Positions 28,024 through 37,433 of a stretch of DNA of 64,000 nt are shown piece by piece. Both the position numbers and the translations under genes were made by a program. The notes under the pieces were generated by a model, which did not search any database, was not told the DNA's origin, and saw only the letters and a program-made list of their open reading frames with translations. How positions within the stretch are numbered: the first letter of the stretch is position 1; the number at the start of each line of letters is the position of its first letter. Source of the DNA: Gymnodinialimonas sp. 202GB13-11 (lineage in GTDB: Bacteria > Pseudomonadota > Alphaproteobacteria > Rhodobacterales > Rhodobacteraceae); the NCBI RefSeq assembly GCF_040932485.1, contig NZ_JBFRBH010000001.1, positions 3,274,212 to 3,338,211 on the forward strand. The letters are read 5' to 3'.

Positions 28024-28543
28024 TCAGAGCCTATCCAGCGTGTTAGAAATCGTGTGGCAACATCTAAGCCGCGGCACAGCCGACCGTCATCACCCTGCTC
28101 GACACCCGACGCTGGCCACCATCAGCCCCGATGGCCCTGACCTCCGCACCCTTGTCCTGCGTTGCGTCGACCGCGAAACCAGCACCCTTGAGTTCCACAC
28201 CGACAGCGCGTCCCCCAAAACCGCGCATATCGCCGAAAACCCGGCCATTGCCATCCACGTCTGGATCCCCAAAGCGCGCCTGCAAATCCGTGCACGCGGT
28301 ACAGCCCGCCTTGTCGCAGGCGATGCAAAACTCTTCGACCGGCTCCCAGAACAGGCGCAGGCAAACTACACGGGGCCAATTCCAGGCACTCCCCTGCCAA
28401 CGGACACACCCAATACCCCGCCGCGCTTTGCCCGGCTGCTTTGCGTGTTGAGCGAAATAGACGCCCTCATCCTGTCCGACCCTCATCAACGCGGGCTCTT
28501 CACAAGCGCTAAGGATTGGCAAGGCGCGTGGATCGCCCCCTAG
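28016..28543 (+). CDS. Pyridoxamine 5'-phosphate oxidase-related flavoprotein
   Basis: A 175-residue split-barrel flavoprotein of the PNPOx-like family. It contains PTLATISPDGPDLRTLVLR (FMN-contact strand) and FHTDSASPKTAHIAENP, with RLQIRARGTARL further on. It is shorter than true PdxH and lacks its C-terminal signature, so I do not call it PdxH. The gene overlaps attH by eight bases, suggesting it is the last member of the ABC operon, though a functional link is not obvious. Confidence 0.82.
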   Translation: MSDQSLSSVLEIVWQHLSRGTADRHHPARHPTLATISPDGPDLRTLVLRCVDRETSTLEFHTDSASPKTAHIAENPAIAIHVWIPKARLQIRARGTARLVAGDAKLFDRLPEQAQANYTGPIPGTPLPTDTPNTPPRFARLLCVLSEIDALILSDPHQRGLFTSAKDWQGAWIAP

Positions 28544-28547
28544 GGAC

Positions 28548-28681
28548 CCCTCTCCTTCCTCGTTTCAGAAATACTTCGGGGGGTCGCCTGTGGCGACGGG
28601 GGCAACGCCCGCACGCCTGAGCCCAAAGCGCGCAAGCGCGACGGCGAGGAGAAAGAAGCGCGACGCAGTCGCACCGACAGG
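28548..28681. repeat. Hairpin-rich intergenic segment, repeat-like
   Basis: The gap between two converging genes carries several short hairpins in a row: TCGCC-TGT-GGCGA, CGGGGGC-AA-CGCCCG and a GCGCGCAAGCGCG segment, preceded by CGTTTCAGAAATACTTCGGG. This arrangement resembles intergenic elements I associate with other Rhodobacteraceae genomes; only this one copy is in the window, so the repeat status is inferred. It may also end both transcripts. Confidence 0.45.
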
Positions 28682-30169
28682 TCAGGATCCGAGCGTCTCA
28701 ACATACATCGGGAATGATACGCCAAGCGCCCAGCCCAACAGCAGGCCCAACCCGATCCCCACGGCCAATGTCGACCCCGTGCGCCGCCCCACCCAGCGGC
28801 CCATCATGCCGAAGGTGGCATAAAACAGCAGGATCACCGGGAAGATCAGAACCAGAAAGAACAGCCGCTCGAAATCCAGCGCGACGGCGATGGCAAGCGA
28901 CACCAGAAATGCGCCACGCACAACGATCCGCTGCCATAGCGCCGCCAATGTCGCCCGTGTCAGGACCGCATCCGCCCACATCGCCAACACCGCCCCCGGC
29001 ACAATCGCCAGAATGATTGGCACACGCCCTGCATGGGGCACGAAGGACGCCACGTAGCGATCCATCAACAAGCCGAACAGCCCGACTCCGAAGACGGCCA
29101 GCACCAATCCCCAAACCCATCCGCGCCCGTCCGGCCTCCAGCCGGCAACCCATGCGCCAAGCAGCACGAACAAGCCGTATAGACCCAGATGTATCGCCAA
29201 ATAATCCGCCACCAGCACGGGCAGAACGCCAACCTCGACCTGCACTGCAGCCAACGGCGCAATCAGCGCAGGCACGAACGCCAAGGCCCAAAAGACGCGG
29301 CGTGGAAGAGCCTCTGGTTCTGGTCCTTCTGGTAGCAGACGCGCCAACGGCGTGGCTAGCATCACGGCCCCCGCCAGCATCAAGACAATGCCCAAACCTA
29401 GCCGTGCAACAGGCGTCTCACCACGCATCCCAAGGCTCGCATTCGCCCAATCCACGGCCTCGCGTAGCCCGTCCGGCGCCCACAAGATCGCCACATGCTC
29501 CGCAAACGGCACGGCAACTGCCCGCCGCGCAAAACCCTCCCCCGGCGTGCCCACGGTCTCGCCTTCAGCCGCATCAAGGTTCGCCATCACGCGCCGGGCC
29601 TCAGATCGCAGCGCGCTTTCCCACGCGCCGTTCACGATCAGCAAGTTTTCGGGCGCATCCACTGTGACCGCCTGCGAAAACACCGAAATCCCGATCACTG
29701 CTTCGACGCGCGGATCAGCAATTCCGGCCCGCACAACCAGATCGGACGACATGGAATGCCCAATCAGCACCACGCGCGGATCGGCCCCGGGCTGCTCCAC
29801 CGCCCAATCTGCCACCCGTGCGATTTCGTCCAAAAGCAGCCGTGTCGTCCCGTCGATGGAAGTCACATCCCCGGACATCGGCACAGGGTTGCGCCCATGC
29901 CCTTCCAGGTCCAACGTCACGGCAATGTATCCGGCCCGCGCAAAGCTTCCGGACCAGGCCGCCATCATCTGTCGGGATCCGGCAAAGCCATGCACGATAA
30001 CGGCAACCGGCCCTTCATCCACCATGCGCGTGACCGTCACAGGTGTCGTACCGACCCTGTCGTGCACGATCTCCAAACCGGCGCGGGGCCGTTCCAGCAG
30101 GCTGATCCCCACCACCAACGCCAGCAGTGCGATGGCCCCAATGACCCATATGCGCTTATCTATGCTCAT
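28682..30169 (-). CDS. Alpha/beta hydrolase fused to a polytopic membrane domain
   Basis: A 495-residue membrane protein. One N-terminal span (IWVIGAIALLALVVGISLL), an alpha/beta hydrolase domain (about 45-255) with oxyanion region VAVIVHGFAGSRQ, nucleophile elbow LIGHSMSSDLVV and a candidate His in VPFAEHVAILWAP, then seven or so membrane spans from about 275 to the end. The hydrolase presumably lies in the periplasm. Substrate unknown. ATG 30169 fits the signal-anchor; the frame is open to 30229 without support. It is divergent from serB and ends near the repeat-like segment. Confidence 0.78.
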   Translation of the reverse strand: MSIDKRIWVIGAIALLALVVGISLLERPRAGLEIVHDRVGTTPVTVTRMVDEGPVAVIVHGFAGSRQMMAAWSGSFARAGYIAVTLDLEGHGRNPVPMSGDVTSIDGTTRLLLDEIARVADWAVEQPGADPRVVLIGHSMSSDLVVRAGIADPRVEAVIGISVFSQAVTVDAPENLLIVNGAWESALRSEARRVMANLDAAEGETVGTPGEGFARRAVAVPFAEHVAILWAPDGLREAVDWANASLGMRGETPVARLGLGIVLMLAGAVMLATPLARLLPEGPEPEALPRRVFWALAFVPALIAPLAAVQVEVGVLPVLVADYLAIHLGLYGLFVLLGAWVAGWRPDGRGWVWGLVLAVFGVGLFGLLMDRYVASFVPHAGRVPIILAIVPGAVLAMWADAVLTRATLAALWQRIVVRGAFLVSLAIAVALDFERLFFLVLIFPVILLFYATFGMMGRWVGRRTGSTLAVGIGLGLLLGWALGVSFPMYVETLGS

Positions 30170-30272
30170 CGTCGCCCAGATAGCGCAGCATCCGGTCCGC
30201 GCCAATCCGCTGGCCCCTCTACGCCACAATGCCTATGCTGACTGGGAAGATTGAAAGCGACGGACGACCCTC

Positions 30273-31145
30273 ATGTTTACCGTGACCCTGCTGACCAACT
30301 CGGCCATGTTCCTGGACCGAGAGTTGGTCACCAACCTGCGCAATGCCATGGGGGGTGGGGATGCAATCTGGCTGGATCCAAATCACGCCGCCGAATTTGA
30401 GGTGCAAAAAGTCCCCAAAGGTATCGATACCGTTTGGAAAAGCCTGTCTGCCGAAGGCGTAGACCTTGTCGTCCAATCCTCGGGAAATCGCAAAAAGCGC
30501 ATGTTGTTGGCCGATATGGACAGCACCATGATCCAGCAGGAATGCATTGACGAACTGGCCGCGGAGGCTGGCGTGGGCGACCGTGTCGCGGCAATCACCG
30601 CCCGTGCCATGAACGGCGAGTTGGATTTTGAGGAGGCTCTGATCGAACGCGTCGGCTTACTCAAGGGATTGCCCGAAGCAACGATCCAGACAGTTCTCGA
30701 AAAACGCATAACCCTGATGCCCGGCGGCCAAGTTCTGCTGGCCACCATGCGCGCCAACGGCGCCCATTGCGCGCTGGTCTCAGGCGGTTTCACCGCCTTT
30801 ACATCGGCCATCGCGGCAAAGCTTGGATTCCACGAAAATCATGCCAACACCCTACTGTCTGAGAACGGGACACTGACCGGCGATGTGGCGCGTCCGATCC
30901 TTGGACGCGACGCGAAGGTTGAGGCGCTGCAAGCAATCACTCAGGCACAAGGGCTTTCCCCATCCGATGTACTGGCGTTGGGCGACGGGGCCAACGACCT
31001 CGGCATGCTGCAACTGGCCGGGACTGGCGTCGCGCTCCACGCGAAACCCACGGTTCAGGAACAGGCCGATATCCGCATCAACCACGGCGACCTGACGGCG
31101 CTTCTGTTCCTTCAAGGGTACACGAAGGCCGATTTCGTCCAGTAA
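30273..31145 (+). CDS. serB: Phosphoserine phosphatase
   Basis: SerB dephosphorylates phosphoserine to serine, the last step of the pathway whose first two enzymes are encoded 8-11 kb away. The 290-residue HAD protein has the nucleophile motif LLADMDSTMIQQE (Asp81), the Ser motif ALVSGGFTAFTSAIA, and the metal motif LALGDGANDLGML. The N-terminal 75 residues form the regulatory-type domain seen in long SerB. It stands alone on the plus strand, between a divergent hydrolase and a convergent Hint gene. Confidence 0.94.
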   Translation: MFTVTLLTNSAMFLDRELVTNLRNAMGGGDAIWLDPNHAAEFEVQKVPKGIDTVWKSLSAEGVDLVVQSSGNRKKRMLLADMDSTMIQQECIDELAAEAGVGDRVAAITARAMNGELDFEEALIERVGLLKGLPEATIQTVLEKRITLMPGGQVLLATMRANGAHCALVSGGFTAFTSAIAAKLGFHENHANTLLSENGTLTGDVARPILGRDAKVEALQAITQAQGLSPSDVLALGDGANDLGMLQLAGTGVALHAKPTVQEQADIRINHGDLTALLFLQGYTKADFVQ

Positions 31146-31175
31146 ACAGCGCGGATCCACACCACTCCGTCGAGG

Positions 31176-32108
31176 CTATGTCCAAGCCGCCCGGGCTTCC
31201 TGAACTCTCAAGGCCGGATAGGCCATCGTGAGCTCATCCATGGATGCCTTAAGCTCAGGGAAGAGTTCCAGAACTTCCGTGCGCGTAGCCCGTTCCTGCG
31301 GGGCCGCCAAATGACCGATGAAATAGCTTTCGGTCGGCACACCATTGGCCCGCACGATCTCATGATCTCGGAACAGGAGGTGGATATACGTCACTGAATC
31401 AGTTTCGACACGTCGAATACTGGTTTCATTGACCAACGCTATCGCAGGAACCAGCACCCTATCAGCCGCAAACAGCAATTCCGCACGCCATCCTTCGACA
31501 AGCATCCGGTGTTGCGGCGAAACAGCCAGCTCCCCGGTGTTTCCGATAGCACCATCTTCAAACACCACTTGCGCATAGCGTCCTGTACCACGCACGGTGC
31601 GTGATCCGATCCAAAGCAATTCCTGCGGCCCGTGATCCTCGGTCAGGACAACATCACCTGGCCGCAACGCTTCAACGGCTCGCGCTCCATCCGGCGTGTC
31701 AATCATCGTCCCGGGTGTGAAACATGGCGGCCCAAGCTCCCCAACAGGCAGTTCGGTGCTGGGTGTGATGCCGTTTGAGCGGACGAATTCGGCGGATTGC
31801 AGGATCGTACCATCATAGGGCGTGAAGATCGCGGGCTGCCCCGTGATGTAGAAGGTCGCGCCGAAAATTTCGACTTCGACGCCGCCAATCAGAACAGTGA
31901 CAGAATCGCCGTACCAAACGGCCGTGATCTCGTTGAAAACCTCAGGATCAGATCCGGGTTGCAGGACCGTGTCGCCCGCATTCGGCTGAATAATCCCGTT
32001 ATCGTCATTGTCGAAAAAATCGAAGATTTGCGGCGTCAGGGTCGACCCCGGCGTTACTCCGTTGAACGGATCAATGACATAGAATTGGTCGGTATACTTT
32101 GTCGGCAC
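31176..32108 (-). CDS. Hint-domain (hedgehog/intein-type) protein
   Basis: A 310-residue protein. Residues 1-128 are an unassigned acidic domain with a calcium-site-like DNDDNG (33-38). A Hint domain starts at Cys129 (GPPCFTPGTMIDTPDG), with RPGDVVLTEDHGPQELLW, the block-B-like His in ELAVSPQHRMLVEGW, and YIHLLFRDHEIVRANGVP. Hint domains catalyse an N-to-S acyl shift at the first Cys and can cleave the chain there; a C-terminal His-Asn splicing pair is not seen, so it would cleave rather than splice. Such proteins are frequent in Rhodobacterales and often lack a known role. No signal peptide is evident; type I secretion is possible but unproven. Confidence 0.85.
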   Translation of the reverse strand: MPTKYTDQFYVIDPFNGVTPGSTLTPQIFDFFDNDDNGIIQPNAGDTVLQPGSDPEVFNEITAVWYGDSVTVLIGGVEVEIFGATFYITGQPAIFTPYDGTILQSAEFVRSNGITPSTELPVGELGPPCFTPGTMIDTPDGARAVEALRPGDVVLTEDHGPQELLWIGSRTVRGTGRYAQVVFEDGAIGNTGELAVSPQHRMLVEGWRAELLFAADRVLVPAIALVNETSIRRVETDSVTYIHLLFRDHEIVRANGVPTESYFIGHLAAPQERATRTEVLELFPELKASMDELTMAYPALRVQEARAAWT

Positions 32109-32171
32109 AACGCACCTCTGATCGCGATTTGATCAGAGGTAGCGCCTGCCCAAGTCTATTTTGAGGTGAAA

Positions 32172-32223
32172 AAATGGCGAGTCTCGGCAATTTGCCCCGA
32201 CTTCACTGGGAAATCGGGGCAAA
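32172..32223 (-). terminator. Candidate terminator after gltB
   Basis: A 10-base-pair perfect inverted repeat (TTTGCCCCGA 32191-32200 with TCGGGGCAAA 32214-32223, 13-base loop) lies just past the gltB stop on the minus strand. A T-run occurs 18 bases further (32177-32172), after a smaller CGAG/CTCG palindrome, so it is an imperfect intrinsic terminator. Confidence 0.55.
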
Positions 32224-32229
32224 CCTTGT

Positions 32230-35200
32230 CTATTCCGCCGGAACGGCTGTCTCTTCGATGCCCAGCGGCACCTCCAGCTTGTTCAGCATCTCTTTCGGGC
32301 AGACCTGAAGGAAGTTTGCCTTCTCCATCTCCCAATGCTGCAAGATGTCCCTCGCCTTGGCGCTTCCTGTCTCCTCGGCATGGCGTTCCACCAGACCGCG
32401 CAGCTGCGCCTCCCAATGATCCATCGTCACCGGACAAGTCACCAGCGTCTCAAGGTTCATGTTCACCAGCGCCTCACCCTCGGGATCGTAAAGATACGCC
32501 ATCCCGCCGGTCATGCCCGCGCCAAAGTTTGCGCCAATCGACCCGAGGATCACAGCCACCCCACCGGTCATGTATTCACACCCGTTGGATCCGCAGCCCT
32601 CGATCACCACCTTCGCGCCGGAGTTCCGAACGGCGAACCGTTCCCCGGCCCGGCCGGCGGCAAAGAGATAGCCGTCTGTCGCACCATAAAGCACTGTGTT
32701 TCCGATGATGACGTTGTCCGCAGCGACTAGCGGAGAAGCCATCGGCGGACGCACCACAACAGTGCCGCCTGACAGGCCCTTACCAACGTAATCATTGGCA
32801 TCGCCGCTGACTTCCAGCTTCAGACCGGGTGCCGCAAACGCGCCCAGCGATTGGCCAGCCGACCCTTTCAGCTTCACCGTCAAATGATCCGGCTGCAGGT
32901 CATTCCGCATCCCGAACCGCTTCACGATATGGCTCGACGTCCGCGTCCCAATCGTACGCAGCGTGTTTTGCACGGCATAGGACAGCTCGATCTTCTCACC
33001 ATCCTCAAGGAACCGGTGCGCATCCTTCACGATCTGCGCATCCAGCGTGTCAGGCACCTCGTTCCGGGGCTTGTTGCGGTCGTACGTGATGTCCGCAGCC
33101 CCATCGACGGTGATCAGCATTGGGTTCAGGTCCAGATCATCCAGATGCGCCGAGCCACGGCTCACCTGAGACAGCAGATCCGCCCGCCCGATCACCTCAT
33201 CCAAGCTACGCGCGCCAATTGACGCCAGCGTCTCCCGCACTTCCTCGGCGTAGAACGTGATCAGATTCACAACCTTGTCGGCATTGCCAGTGAACTTCTC
33301 GCGCAGCGCCTCGTCCTGCGTACACACGCCCACCGGGCAGGTGTTCGACTGACACTGACGCACCATGATGCAGCCCATCGCGATCAACGCGGCGGTGCCG
33401 ATGCCGTATTCCTCGGCCCCCAGCATCGCCGCCATCACGATGTCACGCCCCGTGCGCAAACCGCCATCCGTGCGCAGCGTGATCCGCTCGCGCAGGTTGT
33501 TCATCGCAAGAACCTGATGCGCCTCGGTCAGGCCCATCTCCCACGGCAAACCGGCATATTTGATCGAAGTCGCAGGCGACGCACCGGTGCCGCCGTTGTG
33601 CCCGGAAATCAGGATCACATCGGCCTTGGCCTTCGCCACACCGGCGGCAATCGTGCCAACGCCCGAAGATGCCACAAGCTTCACCGTCACCTTACAGCGC
33701 GGGTTGATCTGCTTGAGGTCATAGATCAGCTGCGCCAGATCCTCGATCGAATAGATATCGTGGTGCGGCGGGGGTGAGATCAGCGTCACACCCTTCGTCG
33801 AATGCCGCAGCCGCGCGATCAGGTCCGTGACCTTCATCCCCGGCAACTGGCCCCCCTCACCGGGCTTCGCACCCTGCGCGACCTTGATCTCCAGCTCTTC
33901 ACACTGGTTCAGGTACTCGGCGGTCACACCAAACCGGCCCGAGGCCACCTGCTTGATCTTCGCAGACGGGTTGTCGCCATTGGGCTCCGGGTGGAAATGC
34001 GCGGGGTCTTCGCCGCCCTCGCCGGAATCCGACTTCGCGCCAATCCGGTTCATCGCCACGTTCAGCGTTTTATGCGCCTCAGGGCTCAGCGCGCCCAGCG
34101 ACATGCCCGGCGTCACGAACCGCTTGCGGATCGACGTGACGCTTTCCACCTCGTCAATCGGCACCGGCGCGCCCAGCGGTTTGAAATCCATCAAATCGCG
34201 CAGGTGGATCGGCGGATTGCTCCGCATCTTCTCGGAATACTGCTTCCAAAGACCGTAGGAGGCGCGATCACAGGCCGCCTGCATCATATGCATCGTCGTC
34301 GCCTGCCAGGCATGCGTCTCGCCTGAGCGGCGGGCTTTGTAAAAGCCACCAATCGGCAGCACGCCTTCGCCACGCAGCCAGCCCTTTTCGTGGACCTCTT
34401 CGACCTTGCGCTGCAAGCCACTCACGCCGATCCCGGAAATCCGGCTGAGCATGCCGGGGAAGTATTCCGCCACCATGGCGCGGCTCAGGCCCACGGCCTC
34501 AAAGTTCAGACCCCCGCGATAGGACGAGATCACCGAAATCCCCATCTTCGCCATGATTTTCAACAGACCCGCATCAATTGCCGCCCGGTACCGCGCCATG
34601 GCTTCCGTCAAGTTGCTTTCGATCAGGCCACGGTCGATCCGGTCGGCCAGGCTATCCTGCGCCAGATACGCGTTCACGGTCGTCGCGCCACAGCCCACCA
34701 GAACCGCGAAGTAATGCGGGTCAATGCACTCCGCACTCCGCACGTTCAGCGAGCAGAACGTCCGCAGACCCTTCTGCGTCAGCCCGGAATGCACAGCGGA
34801 TGTCGCAAGGATCATCGGCATCGCCACGCGACCCTCGCCCTGATGTTGGTCGGTCAGAACGATGTGCCCGGCGCCGGACCGCACGGCATCCTCCGCTTCA
34901 GCCCGGATCCGCGCCAAGCCTTCACGCAGCGCACCCGCAGGCGCACCCGCATCAAAGGTACAGTCAATTTCGACGACCGAGCTTTGGAAGTAGCTCACCA
35001 TCTTGTCGAACTGCGCGTTCGTCACGAACGGGCTGTCCAAAACCAAAATTTCTGTCTGTGACGAGTCTTCATCCAGAACGTTTTTCAGGTTCCCGAACCG
35101 CGTCTTCAGCGACATCACGCGGTATTCGCGAAGCGAGTCGATCGGCGGGTTCGTCACCTGGCTGAAGTTCTGCCGGAAATAGTGGCTCAGCGGGCGATAT

Positions 35201-36765
35201 TGGCTCGAAAGCACGGCGGACGGGGTATCATCCCCCATCGACGCGAGCGCTTCCTTCGCGTCCTCCGCCATCGGAGCCAAAATCTGCTCCAGCTCTTCAA
35301 TCGAATAACCCGCCGCAATCTGCCGCTTGCGCAGGTCAGATCCGTCAAACAGCGTCTTCTCCGTCGCACCGGCCATCTCGGCTTCGAGGTCGGTGATCTT
35401 GTCTGTCCACTCACCAAACGGACGACTGGCCGCCAGCGCATCCTTGATCTCCGTGTCGTGGAACAGGGCCTGTTCCTGCATATCCACGGCAATCATCTGC
35501 CCCGGCCCAAGCGCGCCCTTTTCCACCACGCTGGCCTCATCAATCGGCACCATCCCGGCTTCCGATCCGGCAATCATCAACCCATCACCCGTCACCACAT
35601 ACCGCATCGGCCGCAGACCGTTCCGGTCCAGCCCTGCGCACACCCAACGTCCATCGGTCATCGCCAGGGCGGCAGGGCCATCCCACGGCTCCATCACGCT
35701 ATTGCAGTACGAATACATGTCCTGCCACGCCTGCGGCAGTTCCGTCGCCGTCTGGCTCCAGGCCTCGGGCACCAGCATGGTCTTGGCCATCGGCGCATTG
35801 CGCCCGGCCCGCACCAGCACCTCGAACACCGCATCCAGCGCGGCCGAGTCGCTCGACCCGCCCGCCACGATCGGCTTGATGTCTTCTGCCATGTCGCCAA
35901 AAAACGAAGACGCCATGCGGATCTCATGGCTCTTCATCCAGTTCAAGTTGCCCTTCAACGTGTTGATCTCACCATTGTGTGCCAACATGCGGAACGGCTG
36001 CGCCAGCCACCATTGCGGGAACGTGTTGGTCGAATACCGCTGATGGTAGATCGCAAAAGCGCTCTCGAACCGCTCATCCATTAGGTCGGGGTAGAACTCG
36101 GCGACCTGCTCGGCCAGCATCATGCCTTTGTAGATGATCGACCGGCAGCTCAGCGAACACAGGTACAACTGCCCCACACCCGCCGCCTGCGCCGCCTTCT
36201 CGATCCGACGCCGGATCACATACAATTCCCGCTCAAACGTCTCTTCATCGACGCCCTTCGCGTTGGAAATGATGATCTGCTCAATCTCGGGCCGCGTCGC
36301 ATTGGCCTTCTCGCCAAGGCACGACACCTCTACCGGCACATGGCGCCAGCCATAGATGTAATAGCCCATCCGCAGAACTTCCGACTCCACGATGGTCCGG
36401 CACGTCTCCTGCGCGCCGAAATCATTGCGCGGCAAGAACACCTGACCCACGGCCAGCAGTTCATCCCGCATTTCGTGGCCGGTGCGCTTCACCTGCTCGC
36501 CAAAGAACTTGTAGGGGATTTGCACATGGATACCGGCGCCGTCACCGGTCTTCCCGTCCGCATCCACCGCCCCCCGGTGCCAGACTGCCTTCAGCGCGTT
36601 GATCCCATTCTCGACCACCTTGCGCGATGGTTTGCCATCCACAGCCACCACGAGCCCGACACCGCAGGACGAATGCTCATGCTCCTCCCGGAACAGAGAA
36701 TTCTCCTCCATCCACGCGCGCTTGGTTTCCTCGGCCTTGGCCCAATCAGCGTCAAAACGGGTCAT
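32230..36765 (-). CDS. gltB: Glutamate synthase large subunit
   Basis: The alpha subunit of NADPH-glutamate synthase, which with GltD makes two glutamates from glutamine and 2-oxoglutarate. The 1511-residue chain has a propeptide and then the glutaminase nucleophile Cys34 (HSSCGVGLVVAVDG), the central and FMN domains (GTGASPATSIKYAGLPWE), the 3Fe-4S cysteines in CQSNTCPVGVCTQD, and the C-terminal GXGXG domain (GKGLSGGTVVVRPP). Full length for the family. Its start overlaps the DUF4328 gene (ATGA), so it is the last gene of a run that begins with gltD, an unusual separation of the two subunit genes. Confidence 0.96.
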   Translation of the reverse strand: MTRFDADWAKAEETKRAWMEENSLFREEHEHSSCGVGLVVAVDGKPSRKVVENGINALKAVWHRGAVDADGKTGDGAGIHVQIPYKFFGEQVKRTGHEMRDELLAVGQVFLPRNDFGAQETCRTIVESEVLRMGYYIYGWRHVPVEVSCLGEKANATRPEIEQIIISNAKGVDEETFERELYVIRRRIEKAAQAAGVGQLYLCSLSCRSIIYKGMMLAEQVAEFYPDLMDERFESAFAIYHQRYSTNTFPQWWLAQPFRMLAHNGEINTLKGNLNWMKSHEIRMASSFFGDMAEDIKPIVAGGSSDSAALDAVFEVLVRAGRNAPMAKTMLVPEAWSQTATELPQAWQDMYSYCNSVMEPWDGPAALAMTDGRWVCAGLDRNGLRPMRYVVTGDGLMIAGSEAGMVPIDEASVVEKGALGPGQMIAVDMQEQALFHDTEIKDALAASRPFGEWTDKITDLEAEMAGATEKTLFDGSDLRKRQIAAGYSIEELEQILAPMAEDAKEALASMGDDTPSAVLSSQYRPLSHYFRQNFSQVTNPPIDSLREYRVMSLKTRFGNLKNVLDEDSSQTEILVLDSPFVTNAQFDKMVSYFQSSVVEIDCTFDAGAPAGALREGLARIRAEAEDAVRSGAGHIVLTDQHQGEGRVAMPMILATSAVHSGLTQKGLRTFCSLNVRSAECIDPHYFAVLVGCGATTVNAYLAQDSLADRIDRGLIESNLTEAMARYRAAIDAGLLKIMAKMGISVISSYRGGLNFEAVGLSRAMVAEYFPGMLSRISGIGVSGLQRKVEEVHEKGWLRGEGVLPIGGFYKARRSGETHAWQATTMHMMQAACDRASYGLWKQYSEKMRSNPPIHLRDLMDFKPLGAPVPIDEVESVTSIRKRFVTPGMSLGALSPEAHKTLNVAMNRIGAKSDSGEGGEDPAHFHPEPNGDNPSAKIKQVASGRFGVTAEYLNQCEELEIKVAQGAKPGEGGQLPGMKVTDLIARLRHSTKGVTLISPPPHHDIYSIEDLAQLIYDLKQINPRCKVTVKLVASSGVGTIAAGVAKAKADVILISGHNGGTGASPATSIKYAGLPWEMGLTEAHQVLAMNNLRERITLRTDGGLRTGRDIVMAAMLGAEEYGIGTAALIAMGCIMVRQCQSNTCPVGVCTQDEALREKFTGNADKVVNLITFYAEEVRETLASIGARSLDEVIGRADLLSQVSRGSAHLDDLDLNPMLITVDGAADITYDRNKPRNEVPDTLDAQIVKDAHRFLEDGEKIELSYAVQNTLRTIGTRTSSHIVKRFGMRNDLQPDHLTVKLKGSAGQSLGAFAAPGLKLEVSGDANDYVGKGLSGGTVVVRPPMASPLVAADNVIIGNTVLYGATDGYLFAAGRAGERFAVRNSGAKVVIEGCGSNGCEYMTGGVAVILGSIGANFGAGMTGGMAYLYDPEGEALVNMNLETLVTCPVTMDHWEAQLRGLVERHAEETGSAKARDILQHWEMEKANFLQVCPKEMLNKLEVPLGIEETAVPAE

Positions 36766-37433
36766 AGCTGTCCCTCCTCAAGGTCAGGGGTCGAAGATGC
36801 GGGCCGCGCCTCAGCACTTATGGCCGTCATCTCAAGAATAAGTTTGCGAAACAGGAACGCGGCAGGGATCGCCGTCAGGGAAGACACCACATCGAGCGTC
36901 GTCCCCGTGCGGAAATCCTCAATCGTGTACGCGTTGAAGTTGATGTTGTTGCTGACCCCTGCAATCACAGTCGTCGCAACCCACAATAGCCACCAAATGA
37001 TCGCCCAGGATGGCCAATCACGCCCACCGGACCCAACCAACCCGTCCCATGTCTGCCGCATCGCCTTGTAAGGCATCACGAAGTTCGCAAACGGCACGAA
37101 ATACCAACCGACCGCCCAGCCGGGCGTAATGACCTCAGGGTTCGGTGTCACCGCTTGCGCATTACTTGCAGCCCGGTAAATCCACATGCCGCTGGCGATA
37201 TAGCTTCCGATCAAGGCGATCAGGAACACGCCTGCCACAAAGATTCCGGTCCCGTCGATCCGGGCCGCTTCCGCATCCATCTCGGCTGCGGACAGAAGAT
37301 TGCCGTCGATGGCGTCATAAAACCCGAACAGCTGGAACGAATGCCACGTAAACAGGAGCTCTGCCGCCATATAGGCCAGCAGGAAGATCGACGCGACGCG
37401 CCCGGTCTTTGACAAATCATATGGCAGGCTCAT
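36762..37433 (-). CDS. DUF4328 membrane protein
   Basis: A 223-residue integral membrane protein matching DUF4328 in layout: an N-terminal span (VASIFLLAYMAAELLF), a second (IFVAGVFLIALIGSYIASGM), the characteristic TPGWAVGWYFVPFANFVMPY block, and spans near WAIIWWLLWVATTVIAGV and the end. Function unknown. ATGA overlaps on both sides couple it to the GFA-like gene upstream and gltB downstream, so its translation is tied to glutamate synthase. Possibly accidental hitch-hiking. Confidence 0.8.
   Translation of the reverse strand: MSLPYDLSKTGRVASIFLLAYMAAELLFTWHSFQLFGFYDAIDGNLLSAAEMDAEAARIDGTGIFVAGVFLIALIGSYIASGMWIYRAASNAQAVTPNPEVITPGWAVGWYFVPFANFVMPYKAMRQTWDGLVGSGGRDWPSWAIIWWLLWVATTVIAGVSNNINFNAYTIEDFRTGTTLDVVSSLTAIPAAFLFRKLILEMTAISAEARPASSTPDLEEGQL

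Noticed and set aside
28016-28543. Calling this gene pdxH
   Set aside because: It is short and lacks the C-terminal PNPOx signature; only the fold family is supported.
33802-36084. Plus-strand frames of 150-300 codons opposite gltB
   Set aside because: gltB is certain; these are shadows with no ribosome binding site or homology.
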